DNA of 64,000 nt. Source: Rapana venosa (lineage: Eukaryota > Mollusca > Gastropoda > Neogastropoda > Muricidae). The DNA lies in the NCBI GenBank assembly GCA_028751875.1, contig CM054140.1, positions 12,776,668 to 12,840,667 of the forward strand, given 5' to 3'. Shown here in pieces: positions 12,976-24,990 of the stretch. The position numbers and the translations under genes are program-made. Numbering within the stretch: position 1 is the first letter of the stretch; each line of letters begins with the position of its first letter. Under the pieces are notes generated by a model. It worked only from the letters and a program-made list of their open reading frames with translations. It searched no databases and was not told where the DNA came from.

Positions 12976-13277
12976 TTTTCCCCAGTTTCTGTTATAAGTG
13001 ATAAAATCATCAGTGATCAGATTGTCCAACGTCTGTTTCTCTCTCTATCCTTCTTTGTCTTGTTCTTCTGCTAATTTGTCTTTCTGTGAGTCTGTCTCTG
13101 TGTCTGTATACTTATCAATGTTCCATGTATTTAGTATCGTCACATAATTAACTTGGTTTTAATATGCCGTATGTGTGTATGTAGATTTTCGTAAAATTTT
13201 GAGTTTGTGTGTTGGTATATTCCAAAGGCTACATGGAAAATCATCTAAATGCTTATTTGTAGACTTTAGAAACAAAG

Positions 13278-13360
13278 ATCATCATCATCATCATCATCAT
13301 ATCATCACCATCATCATCATCATCATCATCGTCGTCGTCGTCGTCGTCGTCGTCGTCATC
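13278..13360. repeat. (ATC)n-(GTC)n trinucleotide repeat
   Basis: About 16 ATC units with one break, passing into about eight GTC units. Confidence 0.96.
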
Positions 13361-13654
13361 TCTTTATGCCTGTCTCTCTGTCTCTGTCTCTCGCTCTCTT
13401 TCCTCAGTTTTTTCCCCTATTCCTTTGTCACCATGTCTCTCTTCCCTCCGTCCCTTTTTACCGCTTTTTCTCCTCTCCTCTCTCGCTCGTCTCTTTCTTT
13501 CTGTGTTTGTCAGTGCGTGTGTGAGAGTGCACGCGCCTGTGAGCGCACATGTGTGTGTGTGTGTTTTATTTTTATTGATTTATTTCATTTTATTCTTTTA
13601 TATGGAGGATAACTGAATTGAGGGAGGATAACTGAATATGGAGGATATTATGGA

Positions 13655-13730
13655 GGATAACTGAATAAGCACTTATGTGCTTTTTTGTACATCCAGTCCC
13701 CGTGTGTATGCGGTTTTGTAAATTCTGTGT
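13655..13730 (-). mobile_element. SINE family 1 fragment
   Basis: 'ggataactgaataagcac', 'acatccagtccccgtgtg' and 'tgcggttttgtaaattctgt'; then the match stops. It is preceded by three short 'ggaggataactgaat' duplications. Confidence 0.8.
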
Positions 13731-13981
13731 GTGTAAATGCGTAGCGCATCCGTGTGCGCTTGCGCGTGCGAGCAAGCACACACTTGTGTGTATGTGTAAA
13801 CAGCATTGTGTCATGCTGTTTTCCCTCTCCCCATTGTATTTTTGTTGCTCTGTGTGCCTTTTTGTCCTCACTGTTTGTTCGCTATAACTAAACAAATTGC
13901 AGCTGACTTGTTTTCTTTGGTTTGAATGTCTGCTTTTGTTTCCTGTTTGCTTTTGCTTCATCAAAACCAAATCGCAGAATA

Positions 13982-14355
13982 GACGGCCGCTATAGCCGAG
14001 TGGTTAAGACCGTTCAGCTTCAATCCATGAAGTACTCGGTTTGAATCTGGGGTGCGTCTGGTAAATTAAGGGTGGGGATTCGAACGATTGACCCGGTCAA
14101 CCTCAAGTGCAGACCTGCCAGTGCCTTGATTCCCTTCATGTATACACACATGCAAAAGATCAAATATGCACAATCAAGATCCCGTAATTCACGTCACCGT
14201 TTGGTAGGTTACGGAGACACAAACGTTCCCAGTATAGATCTCTGAAGTCGGAGTAGGGCTACCTTCATGTAGGCAAAAAACCAGCGGCAAACGCAAAATT
14301 TTATCATTGGTGAACATCTAAGCTTTAACCTAGGTAAAATAAAACAACAACAAAA
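13982..14355 (+). mobile_element. SINE family 3, full-length-looking, tRNA-derived
   Basis: The head carries a perfect A-box-type motif TAGCCGAGTGG (13,993-14,003) and a B-box-like GGTTTGAATCT (14,038-14,048), resembling class II (Leu/Ser) tRNA. The body contains 'ggtaaattaagggtgggga', 'caagtgcagacctgccag' and 'gtaggttacggagacacaaa'. The 3' end contains 'gaagtcggagtagggctacc' and 'attggtgaacatctaagctt' and finishes in an A/C-rich tail. Related copies are at 23.3 and 60.8 kb, with 3' fragments elsewhere. It is not a tRNA gene: no paired acceptor ends were found. Confidence 0.85.
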
Positions 14356-14835
14356 CAAATCGTAGAATGTTTGATAATGGGAGAGAGAAAAAAGCAGAAG
14401 CACGAGAACTTGGCAGTTTCTTGTCTACATTCAATCTAGTGGTTCAAATAATTATTGTTTTTACCATCAGATTATCTCGTTCTTTGCGTAAATAGTTGTG
14501 CCTGCCAAACAGGTCGAGCCATTTTATTTTACATGTGGCCAAGCATGAGAATGTGAAGCTGTTGTGTTAATGACGTTATGCTGGCAGGAATATTGCTGTT
14601 GCTTGTGAGTGATGGGAGGAAAAAGCATTGCTGTGCTTGTTTGGTTAGTTGGTTGTTTGTATTTATTCGGTTTTGTGCTTGTAGATTCTTTTAAAACGAA
14701 AGGATATCGATTTTATTAAAATTTGGTTGGTTATTTTCTTTTACTTTGTTTTTTGCTGCCTTTTCAGACCATGTTCATTGAATCTATATCTGTTGTGATT
14801 TGATTATGCATGGGCGCAGGAACGTACAGAGCTAT
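14356..14835. other. no gene seen
   Basis: T-rich unique-looking sequence without a recognised feature. Confidence 0.55.
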
Positions 14836-15375
14836 AATACACAGACACAGACACACACACAGAGACGCACACACTGACACTCACACAGACACACACACAG
14901 ATACACACATACACTCACACTCACACAGACACACACACACACACGCACACACACACACTCACACTCACACATACACACGCACGCAAGCACGCATACACAT
15001 ACACATACACAGAGTCATACACTTGCACATGTGCATGCTATACTTAGGATCGTTGTTGAAACTAATATGCACTTCAAAATGACATAATACGAGCATGGGG
15101 GTACTGATGTGTCTAACGCTCTAAAGTACATAGCACTCAGGGGAAAGAAAAATCACGTTTACGTAATCCTCGCACTTCCCGCAGTGACATCTGTGTTTAG
15201 TGCATTTCATATCAACCCATCTGTCTGTCTGTCTTTCTGCGTGTCTGTCTGTCTGTCTGTTAGCATGTCTATCTGTCAGTATGTCTCTGTGTGTGTGTGT
15301 CTGTCAGTCTGTCTGTCTGTCTTTCTGTGTGTGTGTGTGTCTGTCAGTATTTGTCTGTCTGTATGTTAGTCTGTG
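14836..15375. repeat. (CA)n then GTCT-rich simple sequence
   Basis: CA/CACAGA repeats at 14,836-15,022, about 190 bp of ordinary sequence, then CTGTCT/GTGT repeats at 15,215-15,375. Confidence 0.9.
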
Positions 15376-15599
15376 TCTTATTCTCATTGGAGAACATGTA
15401 TGTACACTTTGAATTAGACACGTAAGGATTCTACAGTTTCATGTAGTTTTCTGTTTACTAAATGTGACAGACAAGACATGTATGCGTGCATGCGCTCATT
15501 GATACCTAATCTCGTGTGTGCATATACATACACATACACAGACGCACGCGTGCGAGCGCCAGCTCACGGGCGCACTCACTCATGAACACACACACAGAT

Positions 15600-15685
15600 A
15601 ATCGGACAGACAGACAAAACACACACAAACACACACACAACACAACACACTCATCACAACACAACACAACACAACACAACACACC
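15600..15685. repeat. GACA and ACACA/ACAAC repeats
   Basis: Short GACA run, then CACACAA and ACAAC pentamers. Confidence 0.88.
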
Positions 15686-15903
15686 AATCCTGTCAAAATT
15701 CTGTCTGTCTTCTTCGTATGTCCAATTCTCATTTCCATCGGTGTTTCAATTTTTTTCTCATTCTCTGTTCGTTACCCAGCTGACATTTGAATCAGCGGTT
15801 AGCTTCAGAAAACAAAATGGGAAAGAATTACAGCTCTTGGGAAATGAAAGGGACAGGGTGACAGGGAGAGAGAGAGATGTTTTATTTATGTTTTATTTTA
15901 TTC

Positions 15904-16112
15904 TTTTATTTCAAGGATAATGGAATAAACACTCATGCTTTTTTTTTACATCAAGTCCCCGTGTGTACGTTGTTTTGTAAATATTGTCATAAATTCACAC
16001 CGGCACACAATGGCCTACTCTTTCGAAAAGCGGAACGGGTATTAACGAGTGTGCAAGATGTTCTGCGTGCGTTAGCGCACGGGACCTCGGTTTATAGTCT
16101 CATCCGAAGGAC
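15904..16112 (-). mobile_element. SINE family 1, 5'-truncated
   Basis: Reverse-orientation body from 'ttcaaggataatggaataa' to 'tagtctcatccgaaggac', with all internal landmarks. It is immediately followed by a GA microsatellite. Confidence 0.9.
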
Positions 16113-16176
16113 TTGAGAGAAGAGAGAGAGAGGGAGGGAGGGAGAGAGGGAGGGAGAGGGAGAGAGAGGGAGAGAG

Positions 16177-16263
<87 letters not shown>

Positions 16264-16282
16264 AGGGAGAGAGAGAGAAAGA
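16113..16282. repeat. (GA)n microsatellite
   Basis: Homopurine GA/GGGA tract of about 165 bp. Confidence 0.97.
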
Positions 16283-16509
16283 GTTTATGGGGGTAAAATT
16301 GTTGTTTATTGAGGATGTCACCCACACTTCAGTCCTGTGTCTGGATTTGTGTTCTCTTCAGGTTTTGCCAGAGAGTTGTCAACAAAAGGCAGCCGCCAAA
16401 TGCGATCAGCCAGTTTACCCATTTTGTCAGGCCCAGAGCTGTGCAGTAATTGCTTTGCATTCTGATTCAGTTCTGAAAAGAACAGGTTAGCGTTTTGTTT
16501 AGCTGTCTT

Positions 16510-16632
16510 TGTTGTTGTTGTTGTTAGTGGTGGTGGTGGTGTTGTGGTGGTGGTGGTGGTGGTGGAAGTGTCTGTCTGTCTGTGTGTCTGTCTGTCAGTC
16601 TGTCCATATATATCTATATATATCTATATCTA

Positions 16633-16713
<81 letters not shown>

Positions 16714-16738
16714 CTCTATCTATCTATCTCTCTATCTA

Positions 16739-16801
<63 letters not shown>

Positions 16802-16802
16802 T
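16510..16802. repeat. compound GTT / GGT / GTCT / ATCT / CT / AT / GT microsatellite
   Basis: GTT (16,510-16,527), GGT (16,528-16,565), GTCT, then about 120 bp of ATCT, CT, TA, and GT. The order of motifs resembles 293-548. Confidence 0.96.
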
Positions 16803-17104
16803 TATGTCTACTTGTGTCTCTTTGTCGATCTATGTCTGCCTGTCTTTGTTGGCTTTTGTCTGTTTGTCCATGTTTTCGGTCTCTCTGTCTTTTGTTTTGC
16901 TCCATGTCTGTTTCTTTATTGGCTCTTTCGCTCTCCATTCTGTCTCTATGTGATTGTCTGCCTGCAAGTTTGTCGCTGTTTTTACGCCTCCTAGCTTAGT
17001 TAATTGATTAACCAATTAATTCATAAGTTCTGTTCTTTTCTTCTTCCTTCAGTTGTTTATTCCTTCTTTCTCTCATTTTTGCTGCATGTGTGTTTGTTTA
17101 TTTG

Positions 17105-17109
17105 CTCTT

Positions 17110-17192
<83 letters not shown>
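17105..17192. repeat. (CT)n microsatellite
   Basis: About 80 bp of CT. The flanks ('gttaattgattaaccaattaa' type at about 17,000 and 'tgataaatcaattaattg' at about 17,265) are similar to each other, so the 16.8-17.28 kb region may be a small tandem duplication. Confidence 0.93.
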
Positions 17193-17194
<2 letters not shown>

Positions 17195-18130
17195 CCGTCT
17201 CTGTGTGATTGTCTGTCCGTAAGTTTGTGGCTGTTTTGTTTTTTCTCTTTTGAGATTAGTCAAATGATAAATCAATTAATTGTTCAGTTTTTAAAATTCA
17301 CTTCCCTCTTTCCTTCATTCATTTTCTCCTTCTTCACTTTCTTCAGTCTTTTATCTACAGAAAAATTGTTGGTATTCTTTCTTGAATGGTTTTATTTGTT
17401 TCCTTCTCTTTTCCTCTCTTGTCTCTACCCCCCTCCCCCACCATTACCCTTTTTCCTGTATGAAAGGAGCATGTATACTTGTCTTCGTGTTTTCTTTCCT
17501 TGGAAAATATGTTTCCTTTCTTCCTTTCTTCATTCTGTTGTTCATGTGTTCGTTCGTTCGTCCATCCGTGTGTTTGTTGTGTCATTTGTTTGCATGTTCA
17601 TTCATTTTCTTTTCTTGAAGGAAAACGTATCTGGCATTCTCTCTTTTTTTCTTTGAGGTGGATTTTTCCACCTTTTTCCCACCCCCTTTCTTATTTCGTT
17701 TCCTCTGCATGCACCCTCCCTGTCTTTATCTTTGCCAGAGACAGTCCATGGTTCTTTCCGTCGCTGGTCATTTTCCTTCCAAATTTTGGACAAACAGACA
17801 AGAAAAACACAACAAAGAAAAGACATTCAAAGCTGCAAACATCCATGCACAATCATCAGAGAACGGACTGTGTGAGAGAAAGGGATACACAGTCAAAGAG
17901 ACGAACATGCAGTCTAGATGTGAAATAGCGGATCCAGATTATCCCAAGAGTGGTTTGCACTGTAACACAATAGTGGATCAAACTTAACATACCTTTTCAG
18001 CTTTTATTTTGTTTGTTGGTTATAGTCTTTGTTGGAGATGTTTGCCTTTCAAGATCTATCATAAAACGCAGAAAGCCTTATCAATTGACTTATTGATATA
18101 TGCTCATGCTCGGCCATGCACGCGTGCGCG
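17193..18130. other. no gene supported; T/C-rich
   Basis: A long T/C-rich stretch gives several open frames (up to 188 codons from 17,090), all hydrophobic Leu/Phe/Ser low-complexity. No splice-bounded exon or domain was recognised. Confidence 0.55.
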
Positions 18131-18139
18131 TATACATAT

Positions 18140-18315
18140 TCATACACACAGAGCTGCACGCATGCACACGTGCATTCCTACACGCATTCACACACACACA
18201 CACACACTCACACACACACCACACACTACACACACACACACACACCACACAACCACACCACACCCGCAACACACACACACAAAACAACAAACTACCACAC
18301 ACACACACACACAGA
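18140..18315. repeat. (CA)n microsatellite with CCA/ACAA interruptions
   Basis: CA repeats broken by ACCACAC and AAACAAC units. Confidence 0.95.
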
Positions 18316-18779
18316 ATCAATAGTCTAGCCCACCTACACATGGAAATACCGATTAGGAAAAAAAAAAAGAAAACAGCTACCCACTCACTGACAAACTGAT
18401 TATCAATCTCGTGAATGAAAATCGAAACTAACAGTAAATTTCCATCCAATTATTTGTTAAGATAGTTTTAGGTACACAAATGATCTTACTCAAAAGATAT
18501 AACAAAAAACATGAAGGAGTCCCTACAGATTACGCCAATTTGTTTGGGAAAAAAATAATATCAAGAAATAACTGGAGGAAGCTCATCCTGAAAGCGCAGC
18601 AGCATGATTGTTGTAGCTAGTTGCTATGGTGTGCAGCCCAAGGCTGCCTTGTTTTGTGTGGTGTGAAGCCTTCACATGTGGGATGCCCATTGTGTGTGTG
18701 TGTCTGCTGCCAGCCATCCTCAGACACTGTCTGTCATCTCCTCCTGCCTCTAGTATAGGCCTTGCTTCCTGCATCTCTG

Positions 18780-19136
18780 TCTCTGCCAGTCTGTCTGTCC
18801 GTCTGTCTGTCAGTGTCTTTAAAATCAACTCTTTCTGTCTCTGTCTCTGTCTGTCTGTCTCTCTCCGTCTGTCTTTGTCTGTCTGTCTGTCTGTCTCTAT
18901 CCCTCTGTCTGTCTGTCTCTGTCTGTCTGTCTGTCTGTTCTCTCTCTTCTCTCTCTTCGGGGGGGGGGGGGGGGTGTTGTTGGGGGGGGGTGCTTTGAAA
19001 GGGTTATTTCTCCCATGTTTCTACTGTGAGACTGTATAGTGTTGGGTTATTATTAAGATGTATCCCTACGGGCGGGACTGGATGTAAAAAAACACATGAG
19101 TGCTTTCATTATCCTCGAAATAAGAATTTGTCATTG

Positions 19137-19137
<1 letters not shown>
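18780..19137 (+). mobile_element. element D, 3' part (plus-strand copy)
   Basis: GTCT repeats, a G-rich run (18,959-18,990), 'gtgctttgaaagggtt', 'gagactgtatagtgttgggt', 'attaagatgtatccctacgg', then 'gcgggactggatgtaaaaaa' and the 'attatcctcgaaataa' ending. The ending is shared with SINE family 1. An inverted copy lies at 24,380-24,990. The microsatellite is internal to the element in both copies. Confidence 0.7.
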
Positions 19138-19191
<54 letters not shown>

Positions 19192-19659
19192 CTCTCTCTT
19201 CTCTTCTCTCTCTCTCTTAGCTCTAGCTCTTGCTCTCGCTCTCGCTCTTGCTGTCTGGTTCTGCGCTTTCTCCCCTTCCAGTTTTTCTATCTTTTATGTC
19301 TGTGTCCCGTCTATTTGTCTGTCTGTGTCTGTCTCTGTCACTGTCTGTTTCTGTCTTGTCCTGTCTTGTCCTGTCTCTGTCTGTCTATCTGTGTCTGTCT
19401 CTGTCACTGTCTGTTTCTGTCTTGTCCTGTCTTGTCCTGTCTCTGTCTGTCAGTGTTTGTCTATCTTTGTCTGTCTATCTGTCTGTCTGTTTTTCTGTCT
19501 CTGTCTCTCTGTGTCTGTGTCTGTCTGTCTGTCTCTGTCCGTCTGTCTGTCTGTCTTTTATTATCCCTTCCTCCGCCTGGTTTTATCTCTCCCTGTTTCC
19601 CTCTTTATGTGTTGTGTGTCTCGTTCGTCCTTTCCATTCTTCCTGTCTCAAACCTCTCT

Positions 19660-19721
<62 letters not shown>

Positions 19722-19740
19722 CTCTCTCTCTCTCTCCATC
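19138..19740. repeat. CT and GTCT repeats
   Basis: CT (19,138-19,220), CTGTCT/TTGTCC repeats (19,310-19,560) including two copies of a block of about 60 bp at 19,325-19,445, and CT (19,656-19,735). Confidence 0.92.
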
Positions 19741-19789
19741 TTTCCCCTCTCTTTGTGATTTATTATTTTATTTTATTTATTCTTGTATT

Positions 19790-19891
19790 TATTCTTTTAT
19801 TTTGAGGATAATTGGAATAAGCACTCAGGTACTATTATACATCCAGTCCCCGTGTGTATGCAGTTTTTGTAAATTTTATCATCCATTCCGT
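19790..19891 (-). mobile_element. SINE family 1 fragment
   Basis: 'attttgaggataattggaa', 'acatccagtccccgtgtg' and 'aaattttatcatccattcc', then a GT-rich run. Confidence 0.82.
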
Positions 19892-20461
19892 TTGTGCGTG
19901 TGTGTGAGTATGTGTGTATGCGTTTGAGTGCGCGCGCATGTGCGAGTGCATTCTTACGCTCGTGCATGCATATGTATCTGTATCTGTCTTAGTATGCACA
20001 CATCTGTTTCTACCTCTCTGATTATCTCTGTCTGTCTGTCAGTCTGTCTGCCTGTCTGTCTGCCGATGTGTTCGTCTTTCTCTCGTTAGCCCCCCTGCTC
20101 CCCCACCCCTATAACCTCCTCCCACTCATCCCGTGTCTCTGTGACATTGTGCCCGAAGCCTGATCGGATTTTCCCGGACATGTTGATTACTCCAAGAACG
20201 GGTGTCGTGGGAAGCTGACAACTCCATTGTCCTGAGCTGCCTATAAAACAACGCCTTCAGCCTCCCTCAACACGGCGGTGCCATGATATGAAGCTGGTGC
20301 CCCCCGTGTGATCATTAGCTCCCTGGGCAAATTTGCCGTTTCAAAATAATGGTTCTGTATGCAGATAGAGATGGGTATGTTTAGGAAGAAAGGTTTATGT
20401 AACGACATATCCCCCGTGGGGATGCCGGGGGCTCGTCGGTATAAATAGCATCCATACAATC
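19892..20461. other. no gene seen
   Basis: GT-rich and GTCT-rich pieces, then about 400 bp of ordinary sequence with no recognised element. Confidence 0.5.
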
Positions 20462-20765
20462 TGGATATTCTGTGTTAGGAATTCCTTCTTTTCTAGCCCT
20501 CTCTTTGTTTCGGTATTGTTCCTTTTTGTTCCTGTCAACCCCTTGTCTATTTTTTGCCTTCTTGGTCTATTTTCCTGACTTTTATTCCCAGAAAGACTTA
20601 ACGTACAACAACTCTCTCACACGACGAAGTCGGATGCACTGGGCCAGACTTGTTAGGAGCTCAACGGCAGCATTTAACGCATTTTTGATCATAATGATAG
20701 ACAACAATAGTTGCTTTCCGAGCGTTCGACAACAAAGAAGAAAAAGGCCATTTTGTATATCTCTA
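20462..20765. repeat. family 4 dispersed repeat, copy 2
   Basis: Counterpart of 4,005-4,290, in the same orientation and with the same ordered landmarks. Confidence 0.7.
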
Positions 20766-21050
20766 AACTGCATACTGGGAACAGAATAGCTCAGTGGTTG
20801 AACATCCTTTCCCCAAGCAGGGTTTAAGCACGTTCGAGCGTGGTTTACCCTTTGGGTGACCGTTGAGCGCCTTTGGCTTCAACAGTTCCCATTTTCCCAG
20901 CTGTAATGGTACCTGCCTTTCTTTAGGTCAGGAAGGTAAAGCAGCGGGCTACGAGGAAGTTGACTGCACCTGCAAGACTGTGCCTAGAAAAGGAGCGTCT
21001 TACGCCTTGCTCCTTACAGAACCTTTTGAGGTTGACGGACAACAATAACC
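20766..21050 (+). mobile_element. SINE family 5, tRNA-headed
   Basis: The head 'aatagctcagtggttgaac' resembles a tRNA D-arm/A box, and 'cacgttcgagcgtgg' is a B-box-like motif. The body contains 'aggtcaggaaggtaaagcag' and 'gcgtcttacgccttgctcc', matching 8,045-8,165. Confidence 0.68.
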
Positions 21051-22554
21051 TTACTTTAAACTGCATGTCTCAGAGGGTTAAATCTATCGTGTGTTGAATT
21101 TATCCCCCAGAGCTCGGTAAAGGTGGACATATCCATGTATCGAACGCTCCAAATGCCTCAGGTAAAATGGCAACATCGAAACCATTTTGAAGTTTGTTAT
21201 GTGTCAAAAATGTGGAATTGGCCTTTTCGTCACATCACTAACGTAGCTGCCCTCACTGTCCAACTCTTCCAGCTCTTTTCTTGTTGTTGCAATTAATCAA
21301 TGTGACATCATCAGATTTACCATGCAAGTTATGTACAGTATGTAATTGTATACTTTATTTTGATCACCATGTTCTCTCAAGAAGACTATGAAGACCATCG
21401 TTTTTCTTACTGTTAAAATGATTTAGTTAATCTACAAGAAAATCTTTGCAGCGATTGTAATAGAAGCTGGTAACGTAGTGTTGGTACAAATGGCGAAGAT
21501 GATGATGATGACAGAGAAACGCTGTGTGAAACTGATTCTTTTGCCCCCATCCTTCCACTCTTCCAGAAATTCTTAAATGGTGCAAAGCGAATAACAATAT
21601 ACAAATGATTAGGACCTTGAATCCCAATAACAATCCCAAAGTAGAGAAAATAATTCAAATGCATTTATTCAAATTCAAAAGCTTTATTATCTCAGAGACA
21701 GAGAAATTACTAGCCTTCTTCTTTACATAAGGGTAAATGTTTACTTACTTTGTATTAAACTCAAGCCCGAAGTATTCTAACACCAATTTTGCTACTGACA
21801 ATATTGCATGCTACTGTATTGTGTTGGGTTACAGTATGTTGTGTTTATAATGTTCGGTTACGTACTGCTATACACTGCAGCATTGTACTTATGCAGATAT
21901 TTTTTTTTTTGCTGGGAATGTTTTGCGTTCTACTTTGGTACAAAGGTCTAACAATGAGGTGGCACACACACACAATTGGGAGTGTTGCGAAAAATCCTGT
22001 TGCCACTGAACAGCACTATGCATTTTTTAACAGTCTCCTTGTGTGCGTAGGTGTGGTTGTTTTTGCCCATGCGCTTTTGCTTTCCTACGGGAGTAGATTT
22101 TTGCCCGAAGCTTTCTGTGAACAACAGTGATCTTTTTATACGCATGTTTTGTACACTTCGTCTGCTGATTGTTTCAGACAAGAACTACGCCAGAAGAGAG
22201 AGAAAACCAAATGACAGAAAAAAGGTGGTTGAACCGTGCTGAGAATTGTAAAGCTCAGAAGAAAAGAAAAAGAAATGTTACATGGATTGCCTGGATCAAA
22301 ATTTTCCTTCTTTTCAAAAAAATACAAATCTTGCCAACAAGTCAGAGAAATAACATACAAAACAACTAAGAAAAGAGAAACCAGACAAACAACAACAAAA
22401 AACAAACCAGGAGCCACATCACTGATTTAGAGGTAACGAATCCGCATAGACAGTGTGAAGTGCGGGTTTGATCCATAATTGAGTCCGAGCTTCCACCCCC
22501 CCCCCCCCCTTTTGTTAGATCTTTGTGTGATTTGTTAGATCTTTGTTAGTGATG
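21051..22554. other. no gene supported
   Basis: About 1.5 kb of A/T-rich sequence. Several 60-110-codon frames overlap on both strands at 21.8-22.4 kb with no domain recognised. A 16-bp C run lies at about 22,494-22,509. Confidence 0.5.
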
Positions 22555-22795
22555 TTCTGGGTGCCAGTCCTTCAGATAAATCGAACTCCCGTATGGAACA
22601 CATTTTCAGTGCATGTAAAGAACCCACGGCAACAAGAGAGTTTCCTTTGGAAAATATGTACAAGAAAAATCCACAATTACCGGGAAACCAAGACGCGTGC
22701 GGAAATTAAAAAAAAAAAAGATATAGCTGGCGCTTCAGTGATGGCGACGCGCTACTATCCCGATGGAGAGCAGCCCGAATTGTAGGCAGAGAAAC
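22555..22795 (+). mobile_element. SINE family 2, middle part
   Basis: 'gtaaagaacccacggcaaca', 'gcgacgcgctactatcccg' and 'agcagcccgaattgtaggc' are the plus-strand reading of the family-2 body. Neither head nor tail is attached. Confidence 0.75.
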
Positions 22796-22972
22796 ATGCC
22801 TTGGACTACGAGTGGGAGTACACAGAGAAGTCACACATTCCCATTGGCAGGAGCGCGTTTTTATTTCTCGTTCCTCGGCTACAACCTCGGGTTTGCCAAT
22901 GGCGAGATTTTTACATTTGCGACCGTTTTTGCCCACTGTGAAGGTAGCCTCATTCCGACTTCGGGACTGAAT

Positions 22973-23262
22973 AATAATAATAAATAATAATGTATGGAAT
23001 TTATATAGCGCTGAATCTTGTAAAGAAACAAATCAAAACGCTCAGATGACTTTTTTTTTATATCGAGGATAATGGAATAAGCACTCATGTGCTTTTTTAC
23101 ATCTAGTCCCCGTGTGTATGAGGTTTTGTAAATTTTGTCATCTGTTCCCACCGGCACACAATGGCCTACTCTTTCGAAAAGCGGAACAGGATTTAACGTG
23201 TGCGCAAGATGTTCTGCATGCGTTCGCACACGGGGCCTCGGTTTATAGTCTCATCCGAAGGT
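22973..23262 (-). mobile_element. SINE family 1, body plus tail
   Basis: AATAAT run, 'ggaatttatatagcgctgaa', 'acaaatcaaaacgctcagat', then the complete reverse-orientation body ending 'tagtctcatccgaagg'. The join of tail to body matches that at 10.26-10.60 and 59.5-59.9 kb. Confidence 0.9.
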
Positions 23263-23265
23263 GCT

Positions 23266-23520
23266 GGATATGTTCGTGTTTCCGTAACCCACCTAACGCT
23301 GAGATGAATTAAGGGATCTTTGACGTGTATATATATATTTCATCTTCTGCATGCACGAAGGGGAATTAAGGCATTGGCAGGTCTGCACTTGCAGTTGACC
23401 TGGAAGATCATAAAAATCCCCACCTTTAATTCACCAGATGCCACTGAGATTCGAATGCACGGTTTCACGGACCCATGGGTCGGCAGTTGAACGGTCTTAA
23501 CCACTCGGCTATAGGATTCG
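23266..23520 (-). mobile_element. SINE family 3
   Basis: The right end carries the reversed head 'cttaaccactcggctatagg' and 'gagattcgaatgcacgg'. The body has 'ggcaggtctgcacttgcag' and 'gttcgtgtttccgtaaccca'. The left end abuts a family-1 SINE in the same orientation, so it is a SINE-SINE junction. Confidence 0.85.
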
Positions 23521-23684
23521 TCGGTTCCAACATTGGTAAAAGTATGGGAGGAGCGGAGGCAATGCACTGTATTGGTAACGAGCTCTCCATGGGAGATGTG
23601 TCTCAATCTGGGCTCATCGTGACCAAGCCATTACTGTTATCTGTCGCCTGTCTACCTAACCTCCTTCCCATCTTCAGTTGTGGG

Positions 23685-23856
23685 CATTCGTGTGTGTGTG
23701 TGTGTGTATGTGTGTGTGTGTGTGTGCGTGTGCGTGCGTGTGTGTGTGTTTTGTTTGTGTGTGTATATGTGTGTGCTTCCTAAGTGCTATTTAGCCATGC
23801 CTTTTACCACATACCTTTTACCACATAAACATGACAGTCTAGTCTACCGACTGCAT

Positions 23857-23919
<63 letters not shown>
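23685..23919. repeat. (GT)n and (AGT)n microsatellites
   Basis: GT/GC repeats at 23,690-23,775 and about 21 AGT/TAG units at 23,857-23,919. Confidence 0.96.
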
Positions 23920-24379
23920 ACGACGCGCACAGGAACAAAAACCAGCATTGCTGGTGATGGTTTTACTTTTTGGTTTTGGTGCTGCTGGTGGTAGGTGATA
24001 ACGTTGAGAGAGAGGAGACAGACAGACAGACAGAGCATGAATACAAAGAAATACAGACAGATCGAGACAGCACGAGACAGAGAGGAGAGTAGAAGGAACA
24101 TAGGATAAGGATGAGGAAACAGAAAAGGGAGAGAGGAGAAGAGTAGAAGCCTGAGGAGAGAGAATGGCAGAGAGAATGGCAGAGAGTCCAAAGAGATGGG
24201 AAGAGAGGAGTGGAGGGGAGTGAGGGTGGTAGTGTGGGATGGACGAGGGTGAGTTTGTAGGTGTAAGTGAGAAAGATGAGCAGCCAGAGCATTACACAGA
24301 CAGACAGAGAGAAGATAGATAGAAATAGAGTAGAAAACACACACAACACACACACTACACAACACACACACAACACAGA

Positions 24380-24716
24380 ACATGACAATGAAAGACAAAT
24401 TCTTTTATTTCGAGGATAATGAATAAGCACATATGTGCTTTTTTACATCCAGTCCCGCCCGTTAGGGATACATCTTAATAATAACCCAATACTTATACAG
24501 TCTCAAAATAAAAAAAGGGGAAAAACCTTATCAAACAGCACCCCCCAAAACCCCCACCCCAAAGCAAGCAAATAAAAGAAACCATAAAACATAAAAATAC
24601 CGCACCCCACCCCCACACCCAAAAAAACCTTAACAAAACAAACAAACAAACAAAAGAGAAGGAAAAACCAAACCAACAAAGAATAAAAAAGAGAGAGGGA
24701 AGAAGAGAGAAGAGAG

Positions 24717-24758
<42 letters not shown>

Positions 24759-24990
24759 AAATACGTAGGGAAACAGCGACAGCGGTAGGCAAGCTAAACG
24801 TCAAAGAGAAAGTCAAGCAGACAGACAGACAGACAGACAGACGGACACACAGACAGAACAAAACAGAACCGACAGACAGAGCCAGACAGACATGACACAA
24901 GAGTGTGGAGAAAGAAGGGGGGGGGGGGTACATACAGTCGGTAGACTAGTCTGTCATGTTGACGCGGTAAAAGCCATGGCCAAAGAGCTC
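24380..24990 (-). mobile_element. element D (minus-strand copy), longer
   Basis: Read on the minus strand it starts near 'ggcttttaccgcgtcaacat' and 'agactagtctaccgactgt', passes GTCT repeats and G-rich sequence, then 'gagactgtataagtattggg', 'gcgggactggatgtaaaaaa' and the 'attatcctcgaaataaaag' 3' end. An extra inverted piece of its start lies at about 23,805-23,858. Confidence 0.68.

Noticed and set aside
13984..14056. tRNA-like sequence with A and B boxes
   Set aside because: It continues into a SINE body shared with other loci and no paired acceptor stem ends were found. It is a SINE head, not a tRNA gene. The same holds for 59,488, 60,026 and 63,890.
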